Source: Spinacia oleracea
Lineage: Eukaryota > Streptophyta > Magnoliopsida > Caryophyllales > Amaranthaceae
Length of the DNA: 64,000 bases
NCBI RefSeq assembly: GCF_020520425.1
Contig: NC_079489.1
Span: 80,420,810-80,484,809 of the forward strand
Reading direction: 5' to 3'
Of this stretch, positions 1-10,730 are shown in pieces. A program made the translations under genes and the position numbers. The notes beneath the pieces are model-generated. The model was given only the letters and a program-made list of their open reading frames with translations, did not search any database and had not been told where the DNA came from. Positions within the stretch are counted from its first letter, which is position 1, and every line of letters begins with the position of its first letter.

Positions 1-18
1 ATGTATCATAACCTAACA
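1..18 (+). mobile_element. Terminal 18 bp of a copia LTR cut by the window edge
   Basis: The window opens with ATGTATCATAACCTAACA. The reverse complement of this string is exactly the outer end of the copia LTR at 48279-48296. The flanking bases differ in the two places (CTTCC after this copy, CCTGG before the other). It is therefore most simply the CA-ending terminus of another LTR of that family lying to the left of the window, inserted just beyond the gag stop codon. Only 18 bases are visible, so chance or shared local ancestry cannot be fully excluded. Confidence 0.45.
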
Positions 19-61
19 CTTCCAAGACTTTGTATGAGACACCCTGGAGTTTGACAGTCTG

Positions 62-1618
62 TTAGGCACTTAGCATGAGATCGTACTCAGAAAACCCTAG
101 AGCCTTCAAGGTGGCGAGGGGGCAGATGTTTTCTTGAATATCGGTGGTTACCCTAGGTTCGGGGATCACCCAGTTTTGAGCATTTGGGAGTAGATGGCAA
201 AAGCTTGGAACCATCCGCTCGTAACCTGGCTTGTATATTGTATAGATCAAATTGCATGGAAATCCCTCTTCTTCATCTTCACAGTCATAGGAGATGGCTT
301 GGACCGAGGGAGTTTTCTTGGCCCCGGGTGGTAAGGGTAAGGTCTTGTTGTCGACCATGTTCTGGATCAAGCGCTTGAGCTTGTAGCAATCTTCGATATC
401 GTGACCCTTTCCTTGATGGTACTTGCAATGAGCTGTCGGATCCCAACTCTTTGATCTTTTGTCGACCGGACGATCAGGTGCTGGGCCGATTGGTGCTATG
501 ACTTGCTTCTCAACCAGCCGATCGAATGCCTCACTGTAAGACATACCAAGGTTTACGAACACCCTTTGTGGTCTGCCTTGATAGCTGCGCTGGTTAGCAT
601 TGTTCTTGAAGTTGCTTGACTTTGGACCTTGAGGAGCCTCTAGGACGTTGACCTCATGAACTTTGGACGTTGCTTCAGGTCTCTTTCCCTTCCACTTCTC
701 ACTTTGTGCAGCTGGGGTTGCTGTTGCTTTCATCAGGTCATCCTCTATGTCGACCCCGATGTCGTAGGTTCTTTTGAAGCTCTCTAGACCGAGGTACTTC
801 ATATGAGAGTTGTATTTCTGGAGAAGACCGGCAATGAAGATTTTGACTAAATCTCTCTCGGAGGGCCGAGTTACCATTTGGGATGCCATTTCCCTCCACC
901 GGTTGAGGTAAGTAGTGAAGCCTTCCTGAGGTCCCTGCCTGAGAACCTCTAGCTCCCTTAGAGTAGTTTGGAGTTGAATGTTGGGTTGATATTGCTCCAT
1001 GAATGCTCGAGCAACTGCTTCCCATGTGCATGTTTGATTCTCCTTGAGTGAGTAATACCATTTCTGGCAGACAGGTTCCAGAGACATGGGGAATACCACA
1101 GGGTATAGTTCCAGTTCAACCCCCTTGATGGCCATTGTAGCTCTGAAATTCTTGAGGTGGTATTTGGGATTGTCAGTTGATTTGAACTTTGGAATATCAT
1201 TGGCGGAGAACTTGTCCGGCAGATTCGCCTTCCCCTTGAGGTTGTCTTCCATTGAGGTGTCAAAGTAGTTTTCTTGATTGGTAACTTTACTGACCAGGCA
1301 TTCAATTTTCTTGGTTAGGTCATCAGTTTCTACGGCACCCAATTGGTTGCTTATGTTCTCGACATTGGCGCTGAGGCTGGCAAAAGCCGCTAGGAGTTGT
1401 GTGAGTTGATCAGAGGCAGACATTTGTACTTTTCCCTGAATGGGGCTAGGAGTTTGGTTTGCTGGAGATGATCTGGCTGCTTGTCCGATACCGGCTATGC
1501 GGGAGGCTAGGGCTGATGGAGTTCTTTTCAACCTCTCCCCTCTTCGGCGAACCCACAGGATCCTTAGACTCCTAGTTAAAACATACCAGGCGATTTTAGA
1601 ACTTGAACTTCCCGACAC
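62..1618 (-). CDS. Ty3-gypsy gag polyprotein
   Basis: The structural capsid/nucleocapsid protein of an LTR retrotransposon, which forms the virus-like particle. The frame is open for 518 codons from a GTG at 1618. The first in-frame ATG is at 1423 (453 residues, beginning MSASDQLTQ), and I cannot tell which start is used. The central third has the Retrotrans_gag pattern: KYHLKNF, then KWYYSL, then AFMEQYQPN, and the QGPQEGFTTYLNRW block. A CCHC-like knuckle with atypical spacing, CKYHQGKGHDIEDC, sits near residue 397. This form is typical of gag proteins of the Tat/Ogre side of the gypsy superfamily, an inference from motif style. A stop ends the frame at 62. Any protease, RT and integrase would lie to the left, outside the window. 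The long 5' leader is at 1619-4530. Confidence 0.85.
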   Translation of the reverse strand: MSGSSSSKIAWYVLTRSLRILWVRRRGERLKRTPSALASRIAGIGQAARSSPANQTPSPIQGKVQMSASDQLTQLLAAFASLSANVENISNQLGAVETDDLTKKIECLVSKVTNQENYFDTSMEDNLKGKANLPDKFSANDIPKFKSTDNPKYHLKNFRATMAIKGVELELYPVVFPMSLEPVCQKWYYSLKENQTCTWEAVARAFMEQYQPNIQLQTTLRELEVLRQGPQEGFTTYLNRWREMASQMVTRPSERDLVKIFIAGLLQKYNSHMKYLGLESFKRTYDIGVDIEDDLMKATATPAAQSEKWKGKRPEATSKVHEVNVLEAPQGPKSSNFKNNANQRSYQGRPQRVFVNLGMSYSEAFDRLVEKQVIAPIGPAPDRPVDKRSKSWDPTAHCKYHQGKGHDIEDCYKLKRLIQNMVDNKTLPLPPGAKKTPSVQAISYDCEDEEEGFPCNLIYTIYKPGYERMVPSFCHLLPNAQNWVIPEPRVTTDIQENICPLATLKALGFSEYDLMLSA

Positions 1619-1739
1619 ATGATATGATATGCATGCAATGAATGAGACCTAGACTTGACTCTAAGTGTCACTCCGAAGATTCGGGATTTTGGATTTTTGT
1701 ACTTGTATCCGGGATTTGCAACCCGTTGGAAGTGTTTGA

Positions 1740-2372
1740 GAGGAGCCTTCATTCTTTTGTAGAAGCCGACTCTTTGTACTAGAATTTGGGAAATCGAAAA
1801 AGAATATCTCGACCTATTGGAATTTGAACTGCTTTAAGGGAATTTCAACCCGCTCAAGAATTTGGAAATCGGACTTGTACTAGGAAATTGAATTTTGTAT
1901 TATTTCAAGGGAATTTCAACCCGTCAATATTTTAGGGGACTTTCAACCCGATTGGACTTGGAATATTTGAAGGGGATTTCAACCTGATTGAAAAGAGATT
2001 GATTTTGTATTGTTTCAAGGGAATTTCAACCCGTCAATATTTTGGGGAGTTTCAACCCGATGAGGAATTGGAATTTGCATTATTTCAGGGGAATTTCAAC
2101 CCTGAGATAGAATTCGAACTTGAATTTGTATTATTTCAGGGGATTTTCATCCCGTTGGAAGTATAATATTTTAGGGGAGTTTCAACCCATTGAAAGTAGA
2201 ATATTTTAGGGGAGTTCCAACCCGTGAATAGAATGCGGAATTTGAACTTGTACTATTTTAGGGGATTTTCAACCCATTGGAAAATTGAACTTGTATTATT
2301 TTAGGGAATTTTCAACCCGTCGGAAAATTGAATTTGTATTATTTCAGGGGATTTTCAACCCGTTGGAAGTAT
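1740..2372. repeat. Array of about 12 GGGRATTTCAACCCG mini-palindromes
   Basis: A core of the form GGG-(A/G)ATTTCAA-CCC recurs about every 45-60 bp. Examples are near 1839, 1910, 1931, 1974, 2018, 2042, 2090, 2139, 2174, 2213, 2261, 2303 and 2346. The GGG and CCC arms can pair, so each copy is a potential small hairpin. The intervals contain TTGTATTATTT and TTGGAA strings. Copies drift in the loop more than in the arms. Confidence 0.7.
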
Positions 2373-2509
2373 TTTGACTTTTGTACTTGGAAGACAAAGA
2401 TTTTTTTTGTAGCTTGAAGATGAGCTTGAAGTTTGAATTCGATTCGAAGTTTGAATTTTGAAATGGAAAGAGATGCACTTTTGTATATAGAATATGAGGC
2501 CTTGAATTT

Positions 2510-3550
2510 GGAAAATCCGGCATTATGCCGCCATGGATCTGAGACATTGAATTTGGAACTTGGAAAGTCCGGCATTATGCCGCCGTGGACTTGGAATTTT
2601 GAAGTGTTTGAGAATGAGATCGAATGAGGAAAATCATGCCATCATGGATTTCGGATTTGAAGCTTCGAATATAGGACTTGAGATTTGAAAGATTGGATAT
2701 AGGAATTTTGAACTTGAGGTTTGGAATATGGAATGGAAAAGTCAGCATTACGACGGCATGAATTTGGAACTTGAAATTTTGAGTATAGGACTTGAAGTAC
2801 GAAAGGTTGAACATGGAATTTGAGATTTTGAGTTGAAAAGTTGGCATTACGCCGGTGATGAGTTTGGATATTTGAACTTGAGGTTTTGAGATTGGAATTG
2901 GAAACTTGAGTTTGAGGTTTGAAGACTTGAATATTTGAAATAGGAAATCCGGCATGGCGCCGTTGGATTTGAGCTTTGATCTTGGAAATTTGACTAGAAA
3001 ATCCTGCATTATGACGCCGTTGTATTTGGGTTTTGAATTTTGAACTTGAAGTTTTGACTAGAAAATCCGGCATTATGGCGCCGTTGGATTTGGGTTTTGA
3101 ATTTTGAACTTGAAGTTTTGACTAGAAAATCCGGCATTATGACGCCGTTGGATTTGGACTTGCAAATTGAGGTTTTGGGCTAAAAAATTAAGTTTTGAAT
3201 TGAAAACTTGAAATTTGGATTTGAAGATCCGGCATAATGACGCCGTTGGATTGAATTTTGAACTTGAAATTTGGAATTTGGACTTGAAATCCGGCATTAT
3301 GACGCCGTTGGATTGAATTTGGAATTTGGACTTGAAAATCCGGCATTATGACGTCGTTGGATTGAATTTTGAACTTGAAATTTGAACTTGAAAATCCGGC
3401 ATTATGACGCCGTTGGATTGAATTTGGAATTCGGAATTTGGACTTGAAAATCCGGCATTATGACACCGTTGGATTGAATTTGAACTTGAAATTTGGAATT
3501 TGGACTTGAAAATCCGGCATTATGACGCCGATGGATTGAATTTTGAATTT
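2510..3550. repeat. Array of about 13 CGGCATTATGACGCCG mini-palindromes
   Basis: A 16-bp imperfect palindrome, CGGCATTATGACGCCG, recurs with a period near 55-65 bp and strongest order between 2945 and 3530. Copies lie near 2516, 2570, 2948, 3006, 3067, 3130, 3228, 3291, 3340, 3397, 3454 and 3513, with weaker copies near 2740 and 2842. Several variants keep paired arms (GGCATTATGCCGCC, GGCATTACGCCGG, CGGCATGGCGCCG). The spacers are TTGAATTTTGAACTTGAAATTTGG-like. Confidence 0.75.
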
Positions 3551-4542
3551 GGCATTTGTGCGTGAGGCGTGTTTGAGGGTTGTGAATCAAATGGAATGAC
3601 ACTCCTAAAGACCCTAAAATCGGCAATTTAGATGCATGAGGTTGAATGATGCTCCTAGGGGTTTGGTTTCCTAGTTGGAGGCTAATGGGTTTTGGCAAGC
3701 TAGATCGAACTCGGGGTTAGCCATTCACGCGTGCAAAGACGCCCACACAATGCACAGGTAGCACGTTGTCACACTAGTCATGAATATAAATGTGACATGC
3801 ACAGTTCTCAACCTAAGGTCGGTCTAAGTTTTGTATGATGCAAGTGGTCGGCTTAGGGTGCCAAAAGGTACTCGGCTAAGAGACGGATCCGGCGACAAGC
3901 TTTCACATCCGCCTAAGGGAAGTGTGTGTCGGCAGACGGCCTCCATACTTGACATCGGGAATGTCAAGAAAATGCCAAGTTTCGGTAGGCGCGGAAATGG
4001 TCACACACTTTGGTCAGGAACCGTATGGAGAGTCACCATTTCGTTGCCCCCGGGGCTAGCCCGAATGTAGAGCACATCCGTTTCGGCAAAGGTAGAAATT
4101 CATTTTGCACAAATATGGTTTTCGAAAAATGCATGAAATGCCTAGAAATTGAAAATTGAAATCGTACTTGAATTTGTATTTGTAAAGCTCGTTTTTCGGC
4201 ACTCGTTCACGAGGTTTGGGAGCGTCCTTCGAAGTTCAAAAACAGCCTAACTCCCAACACGAAAAGTTGAGCAAAAGTGGGCGACAAGCCACTGTGAGCC
4301 ACTGTCCTGGATGCAGGCAGTGGCGTTGGGCGCAGGGGCTGCGCGTTGCGCCAGTGCTGGCACCCAGTACTTAAGCAGATCAGTGGCTTGCTGCTCGAAA
4401 TCTACTCGCATTTTCGAAATTGAAGTTAGAAATTCCCCAGTGGAGTCGCTAGAATTGTAGAGGGGGTTTTTGTCGTCCCTTCCACAAGGGGTGCGCGCGG
4501 CGGTTCGTTTTAGAGAACCATTGAATTTTTGTGCCTCGAAGG

Positions 4543-4775
4543 AGTCGCCACCAAACATTATTTAAAGTCTCGTTTGGAGAGACCGCATGTGACTCTATTT
4601 TGGATAAGGCTTTGAATCCTCGAAACGGATGGGTGAGATCCGGGCACGGGAACGAAATGCTTATGAGCTTTAGAAATATTCAAGTACGTTGGCACAACAT
4701 TTTCTAAAATATACCCTACATTACGTTGGCACAACATTCAATTTGTCCTTAATTCAAACCCACATAGTCTGAACA
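4543..4775 (-). mobile_element. Truncated gypsy LTR end with adjoining primer-binding-like site
   Basis: In minus orientation the LTR end is followed by TTTGGTGGCGACTCC (complement of 4536-4550), a primer-binding-site-like string that recurs beside the LTR at 25044 and in the inverted copy at 4940. The LTR portion shares the CCTCGAAACGGATGGGTGAG and GATCCGGGCA blocks with 25090-25140. The LTR breaks off at about 4775, where a copy in the opposite orientation begins. Confidence 0.65.
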
Positions 4776-4779
4776 AGGG

Positions 4780-5060
4780 TATTTTCGAAAATGTTGTGTC
4801 ACGCACTTGAATTATTTCTAAAGCTCGCGGAATAAGCATCTCGTTCCTTGCCCGGATCACCCATCCGTTTCCAAGATTCAAGTCTTATCCTAATAGAGTC
4901 ATGTACGGTCTTTCCAAACAAGACCCTAAACAGTGTTTGGTGGCGACTCCTACAAAGTACAAAAATACGAAGGTTTCTAAAACAACCGCCCCAGTAGGGG
5001 AAAAATCCAAAAAACACTCCCTACAAACACAATATAGCAGCAACTCTTATCCTGAAGGTC
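4780..5060 (+). mobile_element. Second gypsy LTR end, leader fragment, opposite orientation
   Basis: This is a reverse-complement counterpart of 24970-25200 and, more loosely, of 4543-4775. It runs from TTTTCGAAAATGTTGTGTCACG through the TGGTGGCGACTCC site (about 4940) into a short piece of leader (CCGCCCCAGTAGGGGAAAAA), then ends in unrelated sequence. With its neighbour it forms a head-to-head arrangement. No coding remains. Confidence 0.7.
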
Positions 5061-5817
5061 ATATAAAGAGTACTATTCAGGCAAGCGATTTCAAAAAATA
5101 GGGTGAGAAGCAATACTACTCTGTTGGATCTTGTTGAACCACCCGCGTGGATTATGATTGAAATCATAATTTTAATATTTATTTGATTAATAAAATCAAT
5201 TTGGAAAACTCAATCCTTTTTCCATTTAAAAACCCTTCCTTGTATAAGGACACGTAAATTTGAATTGCTCAATTATATTATCAAAATCGGCTTAATTCGA
5301 TAATCAAAAACATCAATTCAATAATAAAAAACATTTCTATAAAATCAAAATAATAAATCAATGACGATTTACTTCCATAAACTATTATAATATGCTTAGG
5401 ATAAACTAATTGATAAAGAAGAGTTGGGCAAGAGTTATACCCTTAAGAGAAAACCGAGAGGCAGAGAAACAACAACACAGGAGTCCGGCAACTAAAACCA
5501 ACAATAACAATGCACGGCAACAACAACTGCAACAGCAACAGTGATTGCTCCGACAAGGAGGAGAATAAGAAGCGGATATGTGATTGTGGAGACATGGAAA
5601 CACCAATCAACAACCAAGGCAGCATCACCTGCAATAGGAAAACGCAGGCGGTGGAGGACGACGCACCACCAATATAGGAGAGAGAAAATCGACTGAGTTA
5701 GGGTTTGTAAATTAGCTTTTTTTTCAATTCAACAAATCAATGAACATGATTAAAGAGATTACACCTCAATAAAGTCGACCAAAGTCATACTACTCTTCAT
5801 TAGTTTGCACTTCATCA

Positions 5818-5864
<47 letters not shown>

Positions 5865-5865
5865 G
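5818..5865. repeat. (CCTCGT)n microsatellite
   Basis: About seven consecutive copies of the hexamer CCTCGT. One frame reads as alternating Pro-Arg, but there is no gene context. Confidence 0.9.
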
Positions 5866-7531
5866 CCATTATAAATTACGATCTACTATTAATAAGAAAT
5901 AAATCATTTATTTCAAATAAATACAATCGATATATAATGAGTACAATTAACAAATTACCTCATCCATATCCAATTCAGACATATCATAACCCAAAGTTCC
6001 AAAATATTTCTCATGTGCCCTTCCATAACTTCCATTAGTTTTTTTTTCTAGATTTTTATCTCCTTCTTGCTCTTGCAAATTATTGTCATCATTATTCTCT
6101 AAAATTTTCCTTTTGTTATGCTCTAAATCAAACGTGTTTTCATGTTAAGTAGCAGAATATGCAGATTTGATACATGTTTTGAAATAAATATATGTACAGC
6201 CAAGTATAATGTGTATGGGAGAGTGCAGGGCTTTTGGGGATGCAGGGCAGTTGGGCTACAAGAGTGCATTGATGCTGGTCTGGTTGGCAGGGGATGCAGT
6301 TCGTGTAGTGGCTTCGTGACGGTCGTGGTTGTTTGAGTGAAAGTTGGTGTACAGGTGACTGACAGGTAACGGTGGGATATTGTGCTGCCATTACCAAATA
6401 ATAAAAATAACTTACCTCCATGGAAATGACTGTTGTTTTTATCATCCTTTAACGCCTTTTTTCGTTGACGTTCTAGCAAACATGAATTATAAATTCATCA
6501 ATTCCTAATAAATGTGTAATTTAATCATATATGAAATAACATGAAAACTCTAATGACTTAATGAGCATATAAAATGAACCTTCTCGTAAAGCTGTAAGCT
6601 AGGGTTGCTTCAATAGTTCCGACTTCTTTCGTTCCATGTTTTGCTTATTTTTCCTTGTTCGATCTTGGTTTTAATAACTTAGGAACTGACATCGATGGAA
6701 TAAATTTACTCATTACTTTTGACCAGAACAAGTTTTAACAATAAAAAGTAAGTACGCAATGGATAATATACACAAAAGCTACCATTCAAGAAACGCATTG
6801 AGTCTTGGTAACATGAGAATACTCATTCAAGATAGTCTCAAGTAGGCTCTTTTATCTTTCAGAAAGATGTGAAATCATAATATAAACAACAGAAGGAAAG
6901 TAACTGTTCTGTTTGAGCAATCTGCAAAAGGATAGTTTTACGGTGTACATGTGTAGGTGAATCTACATCTATTGTAAGCTTTTAAGATAAAACAAGCACA
7001 CTGTAATTGTAAGCTTACAAGATTGCAGTGGTTAGCAGCTGTCGGTAATCTGTAGTAAGAAGCGAGGAGGCACAAATGCAACTTTTCGATCAATTAAGGG
7101 GTTGAGGAGGGGAAAATTATTTCAAGCTCCAGTCACAACTCAAGTGAGAAGCTTAGCTTTACATGATGGTCGTAAAACATAATTGTATACAAAAAATGAT
7201 GAAAATGTATTAGATGATCAGGAAATCATCGTCAACCACAATAAAAAAATAGTGCAGACATGCATCTCCAACTGTGCACAAAATGTGATGCAGGAAAGTA
7301 GACAGACCCGATCATCCAGGAAAACAAAACAATTAGACAAATAAACAAGAGTAGCTTGGAGAAAATAAAATGAAAACTTAAACAGAAGTTCAATCGTGCT
7401 GCACTGTAAACGTTTTTAAGTTACTGGAATCAAAACCCATGTTCTATCATGTTATTCCCTAGGTAATTAATCATCGTTTCTGCTTCAATAACTTGAGACA
7501 AAATCTCATAAACTTAACTCTAAAAGACACG

Positions 7532-7548
7532 CCCCCCCCCCCCCCCCC
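7532..7548. repeat. Poly-C tract, 17 bp
   Basis: An uninterrupted run of 17 cytosines in otherwise AT-rich sequence. Long mononucleotide runs are also frequent assembly or sequencing weak points. Confidence 0.9.
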
Positions 7549-8779
7549 TACCCAACTCTTCACCAGATGGTTAAACAAGGAATGCTGCAAATAAACGTTT
7601 TTGATAGACCCCAACACAAGTGAAAATCAAGAAAGAAACCTTTTACACTAGGAGATCCTTCTACGATAAAGGTTATTCAAGTGTCTAGGATGAAGTCTAG
7701 TACCAAGAGATGTTGCCTCATTGCTGGTGGAAATGTTCCATCATTGACCCACAAAGACCATAAAAACTATAAATATAAACTTTCAAATGCAAGAATGGCC
7801 GATTTCGCTTGGCTGAAAAATTATTCCAGCAGAAAATACAAGGCAGCTAACCTACTATGGGTTTGTTCTGTTCACCTTTCTTCCCTTCTACCCTGTACAA
7901 TCACTGGTAGTCAGCAGACCCAAATTTGAACTCGTGAGGGGTCAGGACAGCGAAGAACACCATGGCTGGGAGGCCCTGGCCCTAGCAGTACCAACAATTG
8001 TTTACTTTTTGTTTTTTCCTCTTTTAACTTCCACGCATCAAGATGATACTACTCAAAATCAACAGATAATATCAAGAAGCTATGGAATCAAATCTTCTCA
8101 ACAACCCAAGATCATAAGATAATGATGACAGGAAAGTTAAGGATCCAATTGAGAACCAACCCTACTCCATTAAGAACACACCCAACAAACAATGTTATTA
8201 GTCAGCTTAAACAAACATGGATGTTTGAGAAATATCTTCCCTTTACTCATTCATTCAAATATCAGTACATATTTCATATCATTGTTCTGATCAATCAATA
8301 ACATTCTTGCTCAGATTAGGCCTTTCACATTAGGAAAAAAAAATGTAATTAACTAAGTATTACAGAATACACATCAGGATAGATTTAAGCCAAAACTCCG
8401 GACCATTTGAATCTCCTTCTCTGAGCGCTTTTGAGGAAGCAATCAGAAAAGAAAAAGAAAGAGCATAGAAAACATCTAAATAGTATTATCCAAAATCCTT
8501 CCCCGCTTAGATGATAACATGAACAATTGTTTGAATTATTAAGAGTCAAAATTAAACAAGCCGCAATAAGATGAGAACATTAACCAAAACAAAGAAATTT
8601 CGTCCTAAACACATACAATTAATTGATAAGTTCAGATAATGTACTCCAATCCAAAATTCTCGCATAAACCAAACAAATCACACAAATTTGCCACATATAA
8701 ATGAATAAATTATTAAGAGTCAAAAAGTTGAAGAAAGATGCAACTACCTAATTTATGATATGGCAGCTTCGTAAAGATG

Positions 8780-8885
8780 AGGTTCAATTCCGGCAGGCGA
8801 TGTTCAATTTACGCAGGTGATGACGTTCAATTCCGGCAGGCGGAGTTCAATTTGCGCAGGCGAGATTCAATTTGTGTATGAGATG
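8780..8885. repeat. Short tandem repeat of GGCAGGCG-TTCAATTT units
   Basis: Four to five degenerate copies of a roughly 23-bp unit, (G/C)GCAGGCGA-GTTCAATTT, alternating TTCCGGCAGG and TTTGCGCAGG versions. Confidence 0.6.
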
Positions 8886-10445
8886 TTCAAGGCGTCGCAC
8901 AATGTGAAGAGAAAATCTCCATCGGTTTTGAAGTCCGCAATGAAATCGCTGCTTCTGAATATGAAAACTACAATTAGGTCTTTAGGGAAAAAATAAAACC
9001 TAATTGTACTTTCCATATTCAAGTACTGCGGGACTTTCTGGAGGGAATAATTGATTACGATTTTAAAAAGTCCCTCTGGGGATGTTGATTCGAGCAGGCA
9101 GCAATACAACATCAGAAATCTCCATACTTTTTTATTCTTTTTGTTATTGGAAAATATGTTTGACAAAATATATACTCCATCAAATTGTAATTTAAAAATA
9201 AGATTAGGGTTCGTACATTTACGAATATTCTAAAATTATATTTTAAAAAAATTATACTTCAATATATTTGAGTGATATAATTTTGTTTCTAAAGTTTTTG
9301 CATAATTAATAAATCTTGAAAATACTATTTTTATTTTTTGAAACTAAAATTAATTCATTGATAAAACGTCATACGACATCTACAAAAGAGATATGAATCT
9401 ATCAAATACTTAACAAATCGAATCAAATAAAACTGTTTTTCCAGCAAAACTACGATCGTTGCACGTCAAATATCTTGTATACCCTCTTACACATCGTTGT
9501 TTGATACAACCTTCAACGAGGGGTTCTTTTGATCTATTGTAGTTTTAAAATTCAATTAAATCAGATTCAATTGATTGTAGACCTAAAACTAACATTTGTT
9601 GCGACACCAAACAAGTCTTCTTTGACGAATAAAAAAAAATCATTTTTAGCAAATTATTATTATGTGGCATGTATTATTCTATAATCTATAAACATATATT
9701 TTTTTCCATAAATAATAAATCAAAAAAGGATAGAAACTAAAAATCAAAAATTAAAAATTAGAATTTTTTAAAGGAACTTTTTTTGGCAAAAAGTTTGCAC
9801 CATGGAATAACACGTGTCACTAATGGTGTCTGTTTTAGTATAATGTAATAGATTTTTGGACAATAACTCTTATGTGGCCATGTGGCAAATACATTTGGGT
9901 TAACAATTCCTTTTTTATTCATTTTTTATGGCAATTCGATTTTAGGTTTGGTTAAATGGTGTTGGGGTTAAAATAGGTCGAATTGAAACGGGTTTGGCTG
10001 CACTAAGGGGTGGATTTTGATCGGTTTCGGAAACCAACACGTCGATTCGGTTCTGTTAATAAAAAATTCCAATTGAAATGAGTCGGGATTTAAACAGTGG
10101 TCTGATTACGAGTAAGTGTGAATTTTTTTATCATTTTATAATATTAATAAGATATCAATTACATCTACAATTATAATCGTATACCGAAGGTAACAGGAAT
10201 AAAACAACATGAGATTATAACAAATATAGAGGTCACCCTCTTAAACTTGAAAAATTAAAGTTCATGTCAACAATAAGTTTTTTAAAGTTATAATAAAGTT
10301 TTATTAGGTTAAAAAGTTTCACTAAATTTCAATTTAAATCATGTCAATAAGTTTACACTAACTTCTTATATATAATTTTTTTTTTTAACTTTAAGAAAGG
10401 ACATTGATAATCATAAAGCCTCGGCATTGATGGTTAACACTTTAA

Positions 10446-10730
10446 TCTATAATCTATAATATATATAAAAAGGAGTTAATAAGAAAGTATACGAGACATG
10501 TGGCGCTATATTTATGAGTCGTTTGCTTCATGTAAATCTTCATATACATTAAAAAAAAAATCGAACATGATTTGTGTAATGTTCGAACCCCTAACCTTGA
10601 GTTTAAACAATAAACCTTTTACCACTAAACTATTACATATTCCATGTTATCATTGCAAACAAAATATGTATAACTAAATATGAATATTATTAATGTAGTA
10701 ACCCGGGGTATCGCTGGGGCCAAAAACTAG
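10446..10730 (+). mobile_element. Possible small non-autonomous Helitron
   Basis: The left boundary resembles plant Helitron 5' ends (TCTATAATCTATAATATATA, then AAAAAGGAGTTAATAAG). The right boundary is a GC-rich hairpin-like string (AACCCGGGGTATCGCTGGGG) followed by CCAAAAACTAG, that is, a CTAG terminus. The left flank ends in A as expected. The base after CTAG is A rather than the expected T, so the boundary or the identification may be wrong. Confidence 0.35.

Larger units (their letters stand above)
1619..4530 (-). other. Long untranslated leader of the gypsy element
   Basis: Nearly 2.9 kb separate the primer-binding-site-like sequence at about 4530-4545 from gag. In element orientation the order is: 4530 to 3551, a mixed stretch with no convincing gene; then two successive arrays of short palindromic repeats (3550-2510 and 2372-1740), annotated separately; then about 120 bp of unique sequence before gag. 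Small open frames occur in the arrays, but they simply translate repeats. Leaders of several kilobases are known in Tat/Ogre-type elements, so the size itself is not abnormal. Confidence 0.6.
5061..10445. other. AT-rich intergenic stretch, no supported gene
   Basis: I see no convincing coding region here. Short open frames lack recognisable domains. The stretch holds three simple-sequence tracts annotated separately (5818, 7532 and about 8790). The antisense frame around 5406-5634 is Cys/Leu-rich only because it reads a CAACAACAG-type low-complexity run, so I do not annotate it. Confidence 0.5.

Noticed and set aside
2339-3698. A ladder of open frames through the hairpin arrays
   Set aside because: All three minus frames are open because the spacers are TTGAA/CTTGAAATT-like; repetitive Phe/Asn/Lys/Ser peptides only.
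4247-4558. 103-codon frame starting at the gypsy primer-binding site
   Set aside because: It begins inside the primer-site sequence and has no protein-like conservation signal; treated as leader.
5406-5634. Small Cys/Leu-rich frame, secreted-peptide-like
   Set aside because: It reads a CAACAACAG-type low-complexity run on the antisense strand; no promoter, no splice support, no family resemblance.
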